A program made the translations under genes and the position numbers. Positions 44,912 to 56,908 of a DNA stretch of 64,000 bases are shown here, in pieces. The stretch is from Sphingomonas sp. PP-CE-1G-424. Lineage in GTDB: Bacteria > Pseudomonadota > Alphaproteobacteria > Sphingomonadales > Sphingomonadaceae. The stretch lies in contig NZ_SLXW01000001.1 of the NCBI RefSeq assembly GCF_004341085.1, forward strand, positions 496,001 through 560,000, written 5' to 3'. Position 1 is the first letter of the stretch. Each line of letters begins with the position of its first letter. Under the pieces are notes generated by a model that searched no databases, was not told the origin of the DNA, and saw only the letters and a list, made by a program, of their open reading frames with translations.

Positions 44912-45412
44912 ATGACCAGCCTCTACGACCTCACCGTCCCCGCCTTTCGCCGCGGCTTTGCCAGCCTCTCGGCCATCCTGACCGCCGGCGAGACGTTCGC
45001 ACGCGAGCACGGCATCGCCGAGGCGGACGTGCTCGACACCCGTCTGGTCGCCGACATGGCGCCGCTGACTGCGCAGGTGCAGCGCGCGAGCGACACCGCC
45101 AAGGGCGCGGTGGTGCGGATCGGCGGGATTCCCAATCTCGCGATGGCCGATGATGAGGCCAGCTTCGCCGCGCTCCAGCAGCGTATCGCTGCGACGCTGG
45201 CGTTTTTCGACACCGTTCCCCGCGCCGCGATCGACGGCAAGGAAGACGCCCCCGTTACACTGGTCACGTCGGGCGGCAGCGTCGATTTCACCGGCCGAAG
45301 CTACGTGCTCGGCTTCGTGCTGCCCAATTTCTATTTCCACATTACAACGGCCTATGCGTTGTTGCGGATGCGTGGCGTGCCGATCGGCAAGATGGATTAT
45401 CTCGGCCGATAG
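44912..45412 (+). CDS. DUF1993 family protein
   Basis: This 166-residue, all-helical protein matches DUF1993: LYDLTVPAFRRGFASL, DTRLVADMAPLTAQVQRASD, and a C-terminal LPNFYFHITTAYALLR with the conserved His. The fold is DinB-like and could bind a metal. The function is unknown. Confidence 0.88.
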   Translation: MTSLYDLTVPAFRRGFASLSAILTAGETFAREHGIAEADVLDTRLVADMAPLTAQVQRASDTAKGAVVRIGGIPNLAMADDEASFAALQQRIAATLAFFDTVPRAAIDGKEDAPVTLVTSGGSVDFTGRSYVLGFVLPNFYFHITTAYALLRMRGVPIGKMDYLGR

Positions 45413-45454
45413 CGACGGCTGGCCAAACCCGGTGCGGTCCGGCAAGGGCGGCGG

Positions 45455-46063
45455 ATGTCGATCGAAAGCTTCATTTCGCAATACGGCCTCGCCGCGATCT
45501 TCCTCGGCGCCGCGTTCGAAGGCGAAACCAGCGTCGTCACCGGCGGGCTGCTCGCGCACCAGCATATGTTGCCCTTGGTCGGCAGCGCGGCGGCGGCGGT
45601 GACCGGGTCGTTCTTTGCGGATCAGCTCTTCTTCTTCGCCGGTCGCCATTACCGCGACACCAAGCGGGTCCGCCGGATCGCCGAGAAACCCGCTTTCGCC
45701 AAGGCACTCGACACACTCGACCGGCATCCGACGATATTCATCCTCGGCTTCCGATTCCTGTACGGGCTGCGGACGATCAGCCCGATCGCGATCGGTACCT
45801 CGCATATTCCCGCACGCACCTTCGTGGTGCTCAACGCAATCTCCGCGTTGGTGTGGGGCGTGGTCTTCACCGCTATCGGCTATGTGTTCGGCGACGGATT
45901 GATCCAGCTGGTCGACAAGGTCATGCCGAAGCAGAAGCTCGTCGGCGTGGCGATCCTGGTCGCGGTCGCGGCGGTGTTGATCGCCGCGATCCGCTTCTGG
46001 CGAGGCCGGCACGCCCGCAAGGCCGCGCCTCAGGCCATTGTCAGTCCAGATCGTTCTCACTGA
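45455..46063 (+). CDS. DedA/SNARE-associated family membrane protein
   Basis: This 202-residue protein has about five helices with the DedA landmarks GAAFEGETSVVTGGLLA and FRFLYGLRTISPIAIG. DedA proteins act in phospholipid flipping and membrane homeostasis. Its 3' end overlaps the convergent DUF1488 gene by 23 bp. Confidence 0.9.
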   Translation: MSIESFISQYGLAAIFLGAAFEGETSVVTGGLLAHQHMLPLVGSAAAAVTGSFFADQLFFFAGRHYRDTKRVRRIAEKPAFAKALDTLDRHPTIFILGFRFLYGLRTISPIAIGTSHIPARTFVVLNAISALVWGVVFTAIGYVFGDGLIQLVDKVMPKQKLVGVAILVAVAAVLIAAIRFWRGRHARKAAPQAIVSPDRSH

Positions 46064-46313
46064 TCACGACGATCTCCTGATCGGGATCGCGGGCCAGCGC
46101 GACGACGCCGAGATCGGCGATCTCGTCGAGATGCTGCCGGAAGATCGCCACCGCATCACCCTCGGGTGCCACCGTGCTCAAAGCTTCGAGCACGTCGTAC
46201 TGTACCGCGAACTGATAGCGTTCTTCGCTGACTTCTCCCTCGAACTCGACCTGACGCAGGTCGCTATTGTCCTCGAGGGTCTTCATATCGATGTCCAACC
46301 GGTCTTCGGCCAT
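46041..46313 (-). CDS. DUF1488 family protein
   Basis: This 90-residue acidic protein starts at an ATG (46313) with GGAG 8 nt upstream. The pattern VEFEGEVSEERYQFAVQYD and LEALS with a C-terminal helical part fits DUF1488. The function is unknown. It lies downstream of gyrB on the same strand, 59 bp after the gyrB stop, and overlaps the dedA 3' end in antisense. Confidence 0.75.
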   Translation of the reverse strand: MAEDRLDIDMKTLEDNSDLRQVEFEGEVSEERYQFAVQYDVLEALSTVAPEGDAVAIFRQHLDEIADLGVVALARDPDQEIVVISENDLD

Positions 46314-46372
46314 GCGTATCACTCCATTGATAGATGGCGTTCAAGCGCGGTTGGACCCTCGATGTTCCGCGA

Positions 46373-50228
<3,856 letters not shown>

Positions 50229-50315
50229 CTTGGTCTCTCCGTGTCTTCGATGGACGGAGCTTTGCCCGCGCCCGCTTGAACGCGCGGTGAGCCTGCTCGA
50301 CAGCGCGCGTTCAGC

Positions 50316-51536
50316 CTAACGCCCGACCGCGATCCGTGTTGCCTGGGCGCCGATCGCATCGAACAGCGCGTCTTCGGTGCCGGTCATCCACACCTGGCCG
50401 CGGCCTGCGAGCCGGGCGAACAGCGCCCCGCGGCGAGCGGGATCAAGGTGCGCGGCGACTTCGTCGAGGAGGAGGACGGGGGGCTGACCGGTGCGTTCCG
50501 CGACGAGGTCGGCGTGGGCGAGGACGATACCGAGCAGGAGCGCCTTCTGCTCGCCGGTCGAGGCGAGCGACGCGGCGCGGTCCTTGTCGAGGTGCGTGAC
50601 GATGAGGTCGACCCGGTGGGGCCCGCTGAGCGTGCGCCCGGCGGCGGCATCGCGCGCGCGGCCCTGGACGAGGTCGGCTTGCAGGCGCGTGGTGTCGCCG
50701 GACCAGCCTTCGAGTGTCAGGCTGGCGCGCGGAAACGGGCCGTCGTCCTGATGCGCAAGCCTCGTGCCGAGCAGAGTAACGGTCTCGCGCCGGGCGGCAT
50801 CGACCGCGGCGCCGTGCTCGGTCATCTGCGCCTCGAGTGCGGAGAGCCAGTCACCGTCCGGGCGGCCTTCGTCGGCAAGCAGGCGGTTTCGCGCGCGCAT
50901 CGCCGCGTCGTAGCGGGCGGCGTGGTGCGCGTGGCTCGGGGCGAGCGCCAGCGTGAGGCGGTCGAGGAAGCCGCGGCGCTCGCCCGCGGGGGCGACGAAG
51001 AGGCGGTCCATCGCGGGGGTGAGCCAGAGGATCGTGAGCCACTCGGCGAGCGCATTGGCGGTAGTGGTGGCGCCCTGGATGCGGACGATGCGGCGTTCCG
51101 GGGCGGAGGCCAGCGTGCCGGTTGCGACGTCTACTTCGCCGACTGCGGGTGCGTTGCCCGGCTGCGTCTCGCCCTCTTCTAACTCCCCTTCCGCTTGCGG
51201 GAGGGGCGCGCTTTCCTCGGGAGCGGACGCCAGTACGTACGTCGCGCCCTCCCCTGACCCCTCCCGCAAGCGGGAGGGGGATTCTCCTGCGTTCTTCTGC
51301 GAGCGATCTGGAAACAGCGTGGCTGCTACGCCGAAGCCCCCTGCCCCGCCTTGCCGCGCCATCTCGCCCAGCGCCGCGCGCCGCAGCCCGCGGCCGGGGG
51401 CGAGCAGCGACACCGCTTCGAGGATATTCGTCTTTCCCGCGCCGTTCTCGCCGGTCAGCACGACGAACCCTGGTCCCGGCGCCAGCGTCAGGTCGGCGTG
51501 ATTGCGGAAATCGGTGAGGACGAGGCGCGACAGCAT
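50316..51536 (-). CDS. recF: DNA replication and repair protein RecF, with an in-frame palindromic insertion
   Basis: This 406-residue protein has Walker [10 protein letters not shown] near residue 33, the ABC-type signature region ([17 protein letters not shown]) and Walker [14 protein letters not shown]. coli RecF has 357 residues. The excess is explained by residues about 84-120 ([11 protein letters not shown]..., [11 protein letters not shown]), which are encoded by the palindromic element at 51181-51284 and are unlike any RecF sequence. The insertion lies between the N-terminal strands ([10 protein letters not shown]) and [10 protein letters not shown], probably a surface loop. The frame is kept, so the protein is likely functional in loading RecA at gaps. 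Confidence 0.93.
   Translation of the reverse strand: MLSRLVLTDFRNHADLTLAPGPGFVVLTGENGAGKTNILEAVSLLAPGRGLRRAALGEMARQGGAGGFGVAATLFPDRSQKNAGESPSRLREGSGEGATYVLASAPEESAPLPQAEGELEEGETQPGNAPAVGEVDVATGTLASAPERRIVRIQGATTTANALAEWLTILWLTPAMDRLFVAPAGERRGFLDRLTLALAPSHAHHAARYDAAMRARNRLLADEGRPDGDWLSALEAQMTEHGAAVDAARRETVTLLGTRLAHQDDGPFPRASLTLEGWSGDTTRLQADLVQGRARDAAAGRTLSGPHRVDLIVTHLDKDRAASLASTGEQKALLLGIVLAHADLVAERTGQPPVLLLDEVAAHLDPARRGALFARLAGRGQVWMTGTEDALFDAIGAQATRIAVGR
51181..51284. repeat. Palindromic element inside recF, in frame
   Basis: CCCCTTCCGCTTGCGGGAGGGG on the left and CCCCTCCCGCAAGCGGGAGGGG on the right are inverted copies about 50 bp apart. The element lies wholly within the recF frame. Confidence 0.9.
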
Positions 51537-51582
51537 TGCCTCGGCCTTAGAGCAGTTTCGAAACCGATTGCATCGCCCTTTT

Positions 51583-51655
51583 CCGTTCGCCGCGAGCGAA
51601 GTCGAAGGGCTAGGCTCAAGCTACCTTGCTTCGACTTCGCTCAGCACGAACGGGA
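51583..51655. repeat. Inverted repeat (type E) between coq4 and recF
   Basis: CCGTTCGCCGCGAGCGAAGTC followed by GAAGG is mirrored by CTTCGACTTCGCTCAGCACG then AACGG. The arms are imperfect inverted copies. Similar sequences are frequent in sphingomonad intergenic regions. Confidence 0.75.
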
Positions 51656-51723
51656 GGAGGTGGGGGGGGCATTTTGATCCGACACCCCGCCAGCGACGAT
51701 CGCCTCGCCGTATCAGCCTTCCC

Positions 51724-52533
51724 TCAGGCGGCGATCCGCTCCGGCGCGATTGCCGGTGCGGCCGCCGCGGTCGCCGCCTTCTGCGTGCTGAGATACGATG
51801 CGAGCGCCGGTCCGAGTTCGCGCTGCGCTCGCAGATACGCGACGGGCGTGACGATCTCGAGGCGTTGGCGCGCGGCTTCCAGCGGTTCGTGAAGCAGTTC
51901 GAGATAATCTTCACCCGACACCCACTTCGCTTTCCGCCCGTTGCGATAGCCTTCCCAGACCGCCTTCGCGAACAGCTTGCTGCCGGTGACGCGGATGCTC
52001 TTCAGCGCCGCGGCCGAGCCGATCAGCGCCCAGCCAAGCCCGCCGACCTGCGCATAGCTGAACGCGACGAGCGCCGCTTCGCCCATGCTCTCGTCGGCCT
52101 TGTAGCCGGTCAGCACGTGCCAGATATCGTGCGTGTCGCGTACCCGCCGGCCGAACCACGCATAGGGGTGCGCCAGGTCGTCCTCGGACGGCACGAGCCG
52201 CGAGACCTCGACCAGACCGTCCGCGGAATAGCCCGTCGTCTCGAGGAAATTGCGGTACGCCGCCCCAACCGTGCCGGGCGCGAAACTCGCGACGAACGCG
52301 GGGTCGGAGAAACGCTGTGCCAGTTCAACGCGGTCATAGGCGATCCGCCCGCCCTGCTCGGTAGCGATCAACCGCGCGTAGTTCATCGGCGCATTGCCGA
52401 CGTTCAGCGCGCGCATGATCCGGAACACCTGTGTCGTGTCGTCGCCGTTCGCGAGCAATTTCTTGATCGCATCGAACGCCGTACGCCAATCGCGACGACC
52501 GGTCGTACCGGGAAACGGAGGAAGCTTCGCCAT
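51724..52533 (-). CDS. Coq4 family ubiquinone biosynthesis protein
   Basis: This 269-residue protein has the Coq4 zinc motif HD-x2-H-x11-E in RDTHDIWHVLTGYKADE (about residues 133-150), plus FSYAQVGGLGWALIG and YRNGRKAKWVSGEDYLELL. Coq4 removes the C1 carboxyl and hydroxylates the ring in quinone synthesis or organises the complex. It lies between vapBC and recF. Its Ala-rich tail (about 20 residues) is not part of the family core. Confidence 0.9.
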   Translation of the reverse strand: MAKLPPFPGTTGRRDWRTAFDAIKKLLANGDDTTQVFRIMRALNVGNAPMNYARLIATEQGGRIAYDRVELAQRFSDPAFVASFAPGTVGAAYRNFLETTGYSADGLVEVSRLVPSEDDLAHPYAWFGRRVRDTHDIWHVLTGYKADESMGEAALVAFSYAQVGGLGWALIGSAAALKSIRVTGSKLFAKAVWEGYRNGRKAKWVSGEDYLELLHEPLEAARQRLEIVTPVAYLRAQRELGPALASYLSTQKAATAAAAPAIAPERIAA

Positions 52534-52585
52534 CGAGTCGACTCCTTACTGACATTGCTGTTAGTATTGAGCCGCGGGCGAGGAG

Positions 52586-53013
52586 TCAATCGAGGACGGT
52601 ATCTACGTCGACGCGCATTTGCGTGGCCGCCTGCGTAAGGTCGTGATCGAGTGTCGCTAAGGACCAACCGCGCGCTACGACGATCGCGAGGTGAAGGGCG
52701 TCTCCGGAGCGCAGCTTCAGATCACCGCGATCGAGCAACGTTGCCGCCAACGCAAATCGGTTTCGGTGACCGACTCCACGTGAAGTTCCCCGGCGCAAAA
52801 CCGTTGCCACGCCTTCATCACACCGTTCCAACCAGCGGTGTCGATGACGCCCAATCGTCGTTTCATCGCAAGCGCACCGGAAAACTCAGTGATGACCCAA
52901 TGGCTGACCGCCAGAGTATCAGACCGTCGCGATAGCCATGCGCGTACGTCCTCGCTTTGCGCCTCGGCGGTGAAGGCCGACACCATCACCGCCGTGTCGC
53001 AGTAGAGGGTCAA
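52586..53013 (-). pseudogene. PIN-domain toxin (VapC type), frameshifted
   Basis: The first frame starts at a TTG (53013) and shows the PIN start (YCDTAVMVSAFTAE) and the conserved WVITEFSGAL. It runs into a TGA at 52717. The rest of the PIN domain (LLDRGDLKLRSGDALHLAIV, SLATLDHDLTQAA) continues in the next frame to a stop at 52586. Joining ETDLR to LAATLLDRG restores a normal domain, so one base was lost near 52751. Either the toxin is dead or there is a sequencing error. The antitoxin gene upstream is intact and overlaps its start (TTGA). Confidence 0.85.
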
Positions 53014-53261
53014 TACCGCGATTCGTCGCGCATCTGCCGGACCAAGTCACGTGCAGATGTCGGATCGTAAGGCAGCGACTTCGCCAGCGCTTCGAGCGCG
53101 TCGACGTCGATGGGCTTGCGGCGTGGCAACGGCGGCGCCTCGGGGGTCACGCGGGCGAAGGGCTGGCCGTTGCGCGTAATTTGCACGGCTTCGCCCGCTT
53201 CGAGCCGGTCGATGAGCGTGCCCAGTTCGTCTTTCAGATCCGCGATGTTGATCGAGTCCAT
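53010..53261 (-). CDS. Type II antitoxin, Phd/YefM-like (VapB role)
   Basis: This 83-residue protein has the N-terminal Phd/YefM fold (INIADLKDELGTLIDRLEAGE, AVQITRNGQPFARVTP) and a C-terminal acidic tail (LPYDPTSARDLVRQMRD) that would cover the toxin site. Its stop overlaps the toxin start. It probably represses its own promoter. It sits just downstream of dnaN. Confidence 0.88.
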   Translation of the reverse strand: MDSINIADLKDELGTLIDRLEAGEAVQITRNGQPFARVTPEAPPLPRRKPIDVDALEALAKSLPYDPTSARDLVRQMRDESRY

Positions 53262-53315
53262 GATCCGGTTCCTGCCTGTCGCGCCGCTATACCACGGCGC
53301 GACAGGCAGACCGAA

Positions 53316-54434
53316 TCACACGCGCATCGGCATCAGCACGTACAGCGCGGGCGACTTGTCGTTCTCGCGGATCAGCGTCGGGGCGGCGGCGTCGGCGAGG
53401 TGCACCTCGACCATGTCGCCGTCGATCTGCGCGAGGATGTCCATCAGGTAGCGGCTGTTGAAGCCGATCTCGAACGGCAGCGCGACGTACTCGCCGGGGA
53501 CTTCCTCCGCCGCAGTGCCGTTTTCGGGCGAGGTCACCGACAGCGTGATCTTGTCGCGGTCGAGCGCCATCTTCACCGCACGCGTCTTCTCGGTCGCGAT
53601 CGTGGAGACGCGGTCGACGCCTTCCATGAAGCTCTTGGGGTCGATCTTGAGGATCTTGTCGTTGCCGGTCGGGATCACGCGGCTGTAATCGGGGAAGGTG
53701 CCGTCGATCAGCTTCGAGGTCAGGATCGCCTGACCGAGGTCGAAGCGGATCTTGGTCGGCGACAGCGAGACGCCGACCGAGCCGTCGACCTCGTCGAGCA
53801 GTTTCCGGAGCTCGCCGATGCATTTGCGCGGAACGATCACGTCGGGCATCGATTCGGCACCCTCGGGACGCGGCAGCGTGACTCGCGCGAGACGGTGGCC
53901 GTCGGTCGCGGCGGCCTTCAGCACCGGGGTCGAGCTGTCGCCGTCGGCGACGTGGAGGAAGATGCCGTTGAGGTAATAGCGCGTCTCTTCGGTCGAGATC
54001 GCGAAGCGGGTCTTGTCGATGATCTGCTTGAGCGTCTCGGCGGGCAGCTCGAACTGGGTCGGCAGTTCGCCCTCGGCGATCACGGGGAAATCGTCGCGCG
54101 GCAGCGTGCCGAGCGAGAAGCGGGCGCGGCCTGCGACGATGCTCATCCGGCCTTCCGACGCGGCGAGCTGGACCTGCGAGCCTTCCGGCAGCTTGCGCGC
54201 GATGTCGAACAGCGTGTGCGCGGACACCGTGGTCGCGCCGGGCTGGTCGACCGCGGCTGCGATCGATTCGTTGATCTGGAGATCGAGGTCGGTTGCCATC
54301 AGCTTGAGCGTGCCCTCGGCGGTCGCCTCGATCAGCACGTTCGACAGGATGGGGATGGTGTTGCGCCGCTCCACCACGGACTGGACATGGCTCAGCCCCT
54401 TGAGGAGCGTTGCGCGTTCGATCGTCGCCTTCAT
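53316..54434 (-). CDS. dnaN: DNA polymerase III beta sliding clamp
   Basis: This 372-residue protein has the clamp signatures KATIERATLLKGLSHVQSVVERRNTIPIL, ATDGHRLAR, FPDYSRVIP and the C-terminal LMPMRV. Length matches the family (366-376). It starts at an ATG (54434). dnaA is not adjacent; the gene before it is an unrelated outer-membrane protein behind a terminator. Confidence 0.97.
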   Translation of the reverse strand: MKATIERATLLKGLSHVQSVVERRNTIPILSNVLIEATAEGTLKLMATDLDLQINESIAAAVDQPGATTVSAHTLFDIARKLPEGSQVQLAASEGRMSIVAGRARFSLGTLPRDDFPVIAEGELPTQFELPAETLKQIIDKTRFAISTEETRYYLNGIFLHVADGDSSTPVLKAAATDGHRLARVTLPRPEGAESMPDVIVPRKCIGELRKLLDEVDGSVGVSLSPTKIRFDLGQAILTSKLIDGTFPDYSRVIPTGNDKILKIDPKSFMEGVDRVSTIATEKTRAVKMALDRDKITLSVTSPENGTAAEEVPGEYVALPFEIGFNSRYLMDILAQIDGDMVEVHLADAAAPTLIRENDKSPALYVLMPMRV

Positions 54435-54504
54435 CAAATTTCCCCCCGCCGCCACAGCCGGACTCGGGGCTGGGGGCAATCCGCAGATGGCTTACCCAAC
54501 AACA

Positions 54505-54532
54505 AAGGGTCGGAGCAAGCGCCCCGACCCTT
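54505..54532 (-). terminator. Hairpin terminator after the outer-membrane beta-barrel gene
   Basis: AAGGGTCGG and CCGACCCTT form a 9-bp stem, followed on the minus strand by TGTTGTTGG. It separates the barrel gene from dnaN. Confidence 0.7.
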
Positions 54533-54564
54533 CTTTGATCACGGTAAACGTCGCGTTAAAGCGA

Positions 54565-55218
54565 TCAGAAGCGGAAACCGTAGCTTGCGACGACCTGGTG
54601 GCGATCGGTGTCGACGTCGAACCGCCCGCTGGTGCCGCCGTTCGCATAATCGATGTTGCCGCGCTCATAGTTCGAATAGCGGTATTCGAGCTTGGCGTAG
54701 CTGTTCGGGCCGACCGCATGCTCGGCACCCGCACCGACGCGCCAGCCGTTGAGCTTGAAGTTGGTGTCGGTGGACTGGCTGGTATCGCCGGCGAGCACGT
54801 TCAGCTGAGAGTTGGTGTAGCCGCCCTTGACGTAGAGCATCGTGGTCGGCGTGACGACATAGCCTGCGCGCGCGCCAACATAGATGTCGCGGCCCTGCTT
54901 GACGCGGCCATAGCCGAAGTTGCTGGTATAGTCGTTGCGGTCGCTCTTCGCGGTCGAGCCGGTCAGCTCGGCTTCGGCACCGAGCACGACGTTGCTCGAG
55001 GTGGCGATGTCGTAACCGATGCCGCCGCCGTACAGCAGGCCGTCGATCTTCTGGTCGTCCCGTCCGTTGTTGTTGGACACGCTGCTGCCGGCGCCGGTGT
55101 GGTCGTAGCCGAGCGTGGCCTCGACACGGGGGCCGGTGAAGGTCGGGTTGGTCTGCGCGAGGGCGGGTGCGGCCACTGCGGTGGTGGCGAACAGCGAGAC
55201 GGCGATGAGCTTACGCAT
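54565..55218 (-). CDS. Outer-membrane beta-barrel protein (Omp25/31-like porin family)
   Basis: This 217-residue protein has a strong AAGGAG site, a signal peptide (SLFATTAVAAPALAQ) and about eight beta strands (RVEATLGYDHTG, GGGIGYDIATSSNVVLGAEAEL, YVGARAGYVVTPTTMLYVKGG, NSYAKLEYRYSNYE), ending with Phe (VVASYGFRF). It fits the OmpA-like small barrel/surface antigen group. Confidence 0.88.
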   Translation of the reverse strand: MRKLIAVSLFATTAVAAPALAQTNPTFTGPRVEATLGYDHTGAGSSVSNNNGRDDQKIDGLLYGGGIGYDIATSSNVVLGAEAELTGSTAKSDRNDYTSNFGYGRVKQGRDIYVGARAGYVVTPTTMLYVKGGYTNSQLNVLAGDTSQSTDTNFKLNGWRVGAGAEHAVGPNSYAKLEYRYSNYERGNIDYANGGTSGRFDVDTDRHQVVASYGFRF

Positions 55219-55358
55219 TGGGGTTACTCCTTACTGATCTGGCGCCCCAGTACGCGGGGCGGACCGCTCCAATGGACCAACCGCGCGGGCGTTGCATGAA
55301 CCCCAGATAAACGCGGAAATCCGTTGCTTTTGCGCCACAGGGGGTTGAAACGCGGGCT

Positions 55359-56042
55359 ATGATTCCAAGCCAACGGCAGGGTGAAGGCGACGCCCGATCA
55401 AGCGCAAAGCCGCCCGTGCGCAAGGGTCGCGATTTCGTCGCGCGGCACGGCGAAACCGTGTTCAATGCGGCGCACCGGTTGCAGGGGAATGCCGCACATA
55501 CGCCGCTTACGCGCGCTGGGTTCGCACAGGCGGACGAGCTTGGGCGGGCGTTGCGTGGTGTGCTGGGGGTGAAGCCGGCGTTGACGCTTTGGGCGTCGCC
55601 GACCGGGCGGGCCTTGCAGACGCTGGCGGTGATCTGCGAGCATCTGGACCTGGACTGGCATGATGCGCGGACCGATCCGCGGTTGGTTGAGATCGACATG
55701 GGATCGTGGGGCGGGCGCTATTATGCGGACGTCGTCGACGAGGTCGGGTCGGTGATGCTGCCGGGTGGGACGTTAAAGCCTTCGCCCGATGGCGAGACCT
55801 ATGCGCAGATCGCGGCACGAGTCGGCGGGTGGCTGGCGGATACCGCGGAGGATGCGGGTGATCGGCTGGTGATCATGCACGGGATTTCGAGTCGGGTTAT
55901 GCTGGGGGTGATGACCGGGGCGGCGGTCGATCCGTTGCTCGGCGCGCCGGTTGCGAAGGGGTTGCCGCAGGGGTCGGTTACGCTGGTGGAGAATGGGCGG
56001 GCGACGGTGCCGCATCGGGGTACGGGATTCGCTCCGGCGTGA
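55359..56042 (+). CDS. Histidine phosphatase (phosphoglycerate-mutase-like) family protein
   Basis: This 227-residue protein has the RHGET motif near residue 28 (FVARHGETVFNAAHRLQG), Arg in SPTGRALQTL, Glu in RLVEIDMGSWGG and the second catalytic His in VIMHGISSR. The substrate is unknown; the branch includes GpmB/CobC-like phosphatases. The start is uncertain because the first 25 residues lack conservation. Its stop overlaps the next gene's GTG (GTGA). Confidence 0.88.
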   Translation: MIPSQRQGEGDARSSAKPPVRKGRDFVARHGETVFNAAHRLQGNAAHTPLTRAGFAQADELGRALRGVLGVKPALTLWASPTGRALQTLAVICEHLDLDWHDARTDPRLVEIDMGSWGGRYYADVVDEVGSVMLPGGTLKPSPDGETYAQIAARVGGWLADTAEDAGDRLVIMHGISSRVMLGVMTGAAVDPLLGAPVAKGLPQGSVTLVENGRATVPHRGTGFAPA

Positions 56043-56680
56043 AATTCGCGTGGGTCGAAGGTCTCTCATCGGGCTCAAGCACTTCTGCCCCCCTCCCTGG
56101 AAGGGAGGGGTTGGGGGTGGGTCGGCTTCCGCGCGTTCGAACCGTTGGGGCTCGAGCAGGCCTACCCACCCCCAACCCCTCCCTTCCAGGGAGGGGAGTT
56201 CTGGGGCGTTTGGTGTTGGCGTTGGGGATGCTCGCGATTGCGGCTCCCGCCGCGGCGCGTGACACGATCGGCATCTACCAAGGGTGGGGCGCGTTTTGCG
56301 ATGCCTCGCCTCCGCGGTGTTTCGCGATCGCGCGGCCGGTGATGGCGGGGGGGCGTTCGTCGGGATTTGCGAGCGTTGCGACGTGGCCCAAGCGCGGCCT
56401 GCACGCATCCTTGTATGTGCGGCTCAGTCGCGAGCGCGATCGGTCGGCCGGGGTGACGCTGACGGTGGGCGAGCGGCGGTTCACCTTGGTGGCGAACGGG
56501 CTGGATGCCTGGGCGAGCGATGCGCCAAGTGATCGCGCGATCGTGGCGGCGATGCGGTCGGGGCGGAGCATGAGCGTCGAGGCGGTCGGTGTTGGCGGGC
56601 GGCCGTTTGCGGATGTGTACGCGCTACCGGGCGCGGCGACGGCAATCGATGCGGCCGTGTTGGCGTGTAGCGGGGGCTGA
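56039..56680 (+). CDS. Small secreted protein with a palindromic element in its N-terminal frame
   Basis: The mature part, from RDTIGIYQGWGAFCDASPPRC onward, has two cysteines and resembles periplasmic IalB-like proteins. A signal sequence core (RLVLALGMLAIAAPAAA) precedes it. The frame starts at a GTG (56039) that overlaps the phosphatase stop (MKFAWVEG...). Residues 17-53 between this start and the hydrophobic core are encoded by the palindromic element at 56089-56196. Either the insertion split an older signal peptide without shifting the frame, or translation now begins at a TTG or GTG (56208-56216) just after the element, which offers GGGGAG as a ribosome site. The function is unknown. 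Confidence 0.65.
   Translation: MKFAWVEGLSSGSSTSAPLPGREGLGVGRLPRVRTVGARAGLPTPNPSLPGRGVLGRLVLALGMLAIAAPAAARDTIGIYQGWGAFCDASPPRCFAIARPVMAGGRSSGFASVATWPKRGLHASLYVRLSRERDRSAGVTLTVGERRFTLVANGLDAWASDAPSDRAIVAAMRSGRSMSVEAVGVGGRPFADVYALPGAATAIDAAVLACSGG
56089..56196. repeat. Paired inverted palindromic element (type F), copy 1, in a reading frame
   Basis: Left arm CCCCTCCCTGGAAGGGAGGGG plus TTGGGGGTGGGT (56089-56122) is mirrored by 56164-56196. The same element occurs at 62400-62504. Confidence 0.9.
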
Positions 56681-56709
56681 AACTTCGGGCGAGCCCCGCC
56701 CACCGGCAC

Positions 56710-56811
56710 CACCCCGGCGAAGGCCGGGGCCCAGTTGGAAAGGTGGTCGCAACTACGGGCTAAGCGTCACCATCTTCGTCCCCCAACTGGGCCCCGGCCT
56801 TCGCCTGGGTG
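56710..56811. repeat. Paired inverted palindromic element (type A), copy 4
   Basis: Left arm 56710-56738 and right arm 56783-56811 are the type A 29-mer with CCCAGTTGG in place of CCCAATTGG; the change is mirrored in the other arm (CCAACTGGG). It lies between the secreted protein and rlmN. Confidence 0.9.
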
Positions 56812-56908
56812 GTGTTCTTGCTGGCGAAGGATGGAATCCAACGGACGGCCTACAGACTCATCCCGCAGCCAGTAGAAAAATCACGAAAATTCCGCTACGG
56901 GCTCGCGC

